Assembly: GCA_045114665.1 (NCBI GenBank)
Contig: JBGUKW010000048.1
Location: 1-5,629, forward strand
Direction of reading: 5' to 3'
Origin: CADAWZ01 sp045114665
Lineage (GTDB): Bacteria; Vulcanimicrobiota; CADAWZ01
Length of the DNA stretch: 5,629 bases
Shown one piece after another: positions 5,489-5,629 of this stretch. The first letter of the stretch is position 1; every line of letters begins with the position of its first letter. The notes under the pieces are model-generated. The model was not told the DNA's origin. It did not search any database and worked only from the letters and a program-made list of their open reading frames with translations. The position numbers and the translations under genes are program-made.

Positions 5489-5629
5489 TTAAACAAGTTC
5501 ACAATTATATTTTTTAAATAAATTACTAAATAAGTCAAAACCAATTCTTGATAATCTATCTTTGTAAGTTATTATAATACGCTCTACTTTATTATCTATA
5601 ATATCATTAAGCATTTTGAAAAAATCATT
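5489..5629 (-). pseudogene. Truncated IS607-type serine recombinase (TnpA resolvase), runs off the window
   Basis: The minus-strand frame enters at the window edge and stops at TAA (5491-5489), giving 46 visible residues. They include NKVERIIITYKDRLSRIGFD, then LFSNLFKKYNCELV. The ITYKDRLSR-x-GF core is the hallmark of IS607-family serine resolvases; the DRLSR arginines belong to the catalytic-domain active site. The nucleophilic serine and the N-terminal helix-turn-helix would lie beyond the right edge. In the family the chain continues after C-E-[IL]-V with more strand and a long helix. Here it ends at once, and no other frame downstream restores the homology, so it appears truncated by deletion or decay. 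It reads toward the cysteine synthase gene, with 39 bases between its stop and the ATG. Whether a TnpB-type partner exists cannot be seen. Confidence 0.75.
5504..5509 (-). promoter_or_regulatory. Candidate -10 box for cysteine synthase inside the recombinase remnant
   Basis: A perfect TATAAT reads on the minus strand about 54 bases before the cysteine synthase ATG, implying a leader of roughly 48 bases. At 17-bp spacing the -35 is poor (TATTTA). A better TTGACT lies 23 bp upstream of the box, which is too far for a standard promoter. The box overlaps the codons for Tyr-Asn of the recombinase remnant. Confidence 0.4.

Overview
The window comes from an AT-rich bacterial genome. Spacers are very A/T-rich, codons favour A/T in third position, and Shine-Dalgarno sites are clear. 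I cannot name the organism from sequence alone. The REP-like words around TGTCATTGCGAGG / CCTCGCAATGACA occur in several low-GC, poorly cultured lineages, so they do not fix the phylum. The window is mostly ordinary metabolism with an accessory-looking middle and a mobile-element remnant at the right edge. I did not find a convincing new defence or signalling system.

Layout, left to right. Positions 1-263 hold a REP-like repeat, the left arm of a 73-bp inverted repeat and a probable promoter. Positions 264-4133 hold a rightward gene run: a GltA/NfnB-type flavoprotein (264-1655); a 64-codon coiled-coil frame with no ordinary start codon (1707-1901); a 272-aa protein with a Gly/Gln-rich tail and a YbjN/secretion-chaperone-like domain (1915-2733); and a GT39-like membrane glycosyltransferase (2736-4133). 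The last three are tightly packed, with gaps of 13 and 2 bases, and look translationally coupled. Positions 4134-4519 are a convergent spacer holding the right arm of the inverted repeat, a roughly 220-bp element with 13-bp terminal inverted repeats, and several terminator-like hairpins. Positions 4520-5449, leftward, are an O-acetylserine-type cysteine synthase. Positions 5489-5629, leftward, are a broken IS607-type serine recombinase that runs off the window.

How the genes fit together. The GltA-like enzyme and the cysteine synthase both belong to amino-acid assimilation, but they converge and are separate transcription units. The coiled-coil frame, the YbjN-like protein and the glycosyltransferase form a compact module of unknown purpose. 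The chaperone-like protein and the membrane enzyme may act together at the cell envelope, but only co-location supports this.

Most worth a second look: the missing start codon of the coiled-coil frame despite a well-placed Shine-Dalgarno site; the ~90% identical inverted repeats bracketing the gene run; the truncated IS607 resolvase that seems to carry the cysteine synthase -10 box; and the low-complexity/YbjN architecture.
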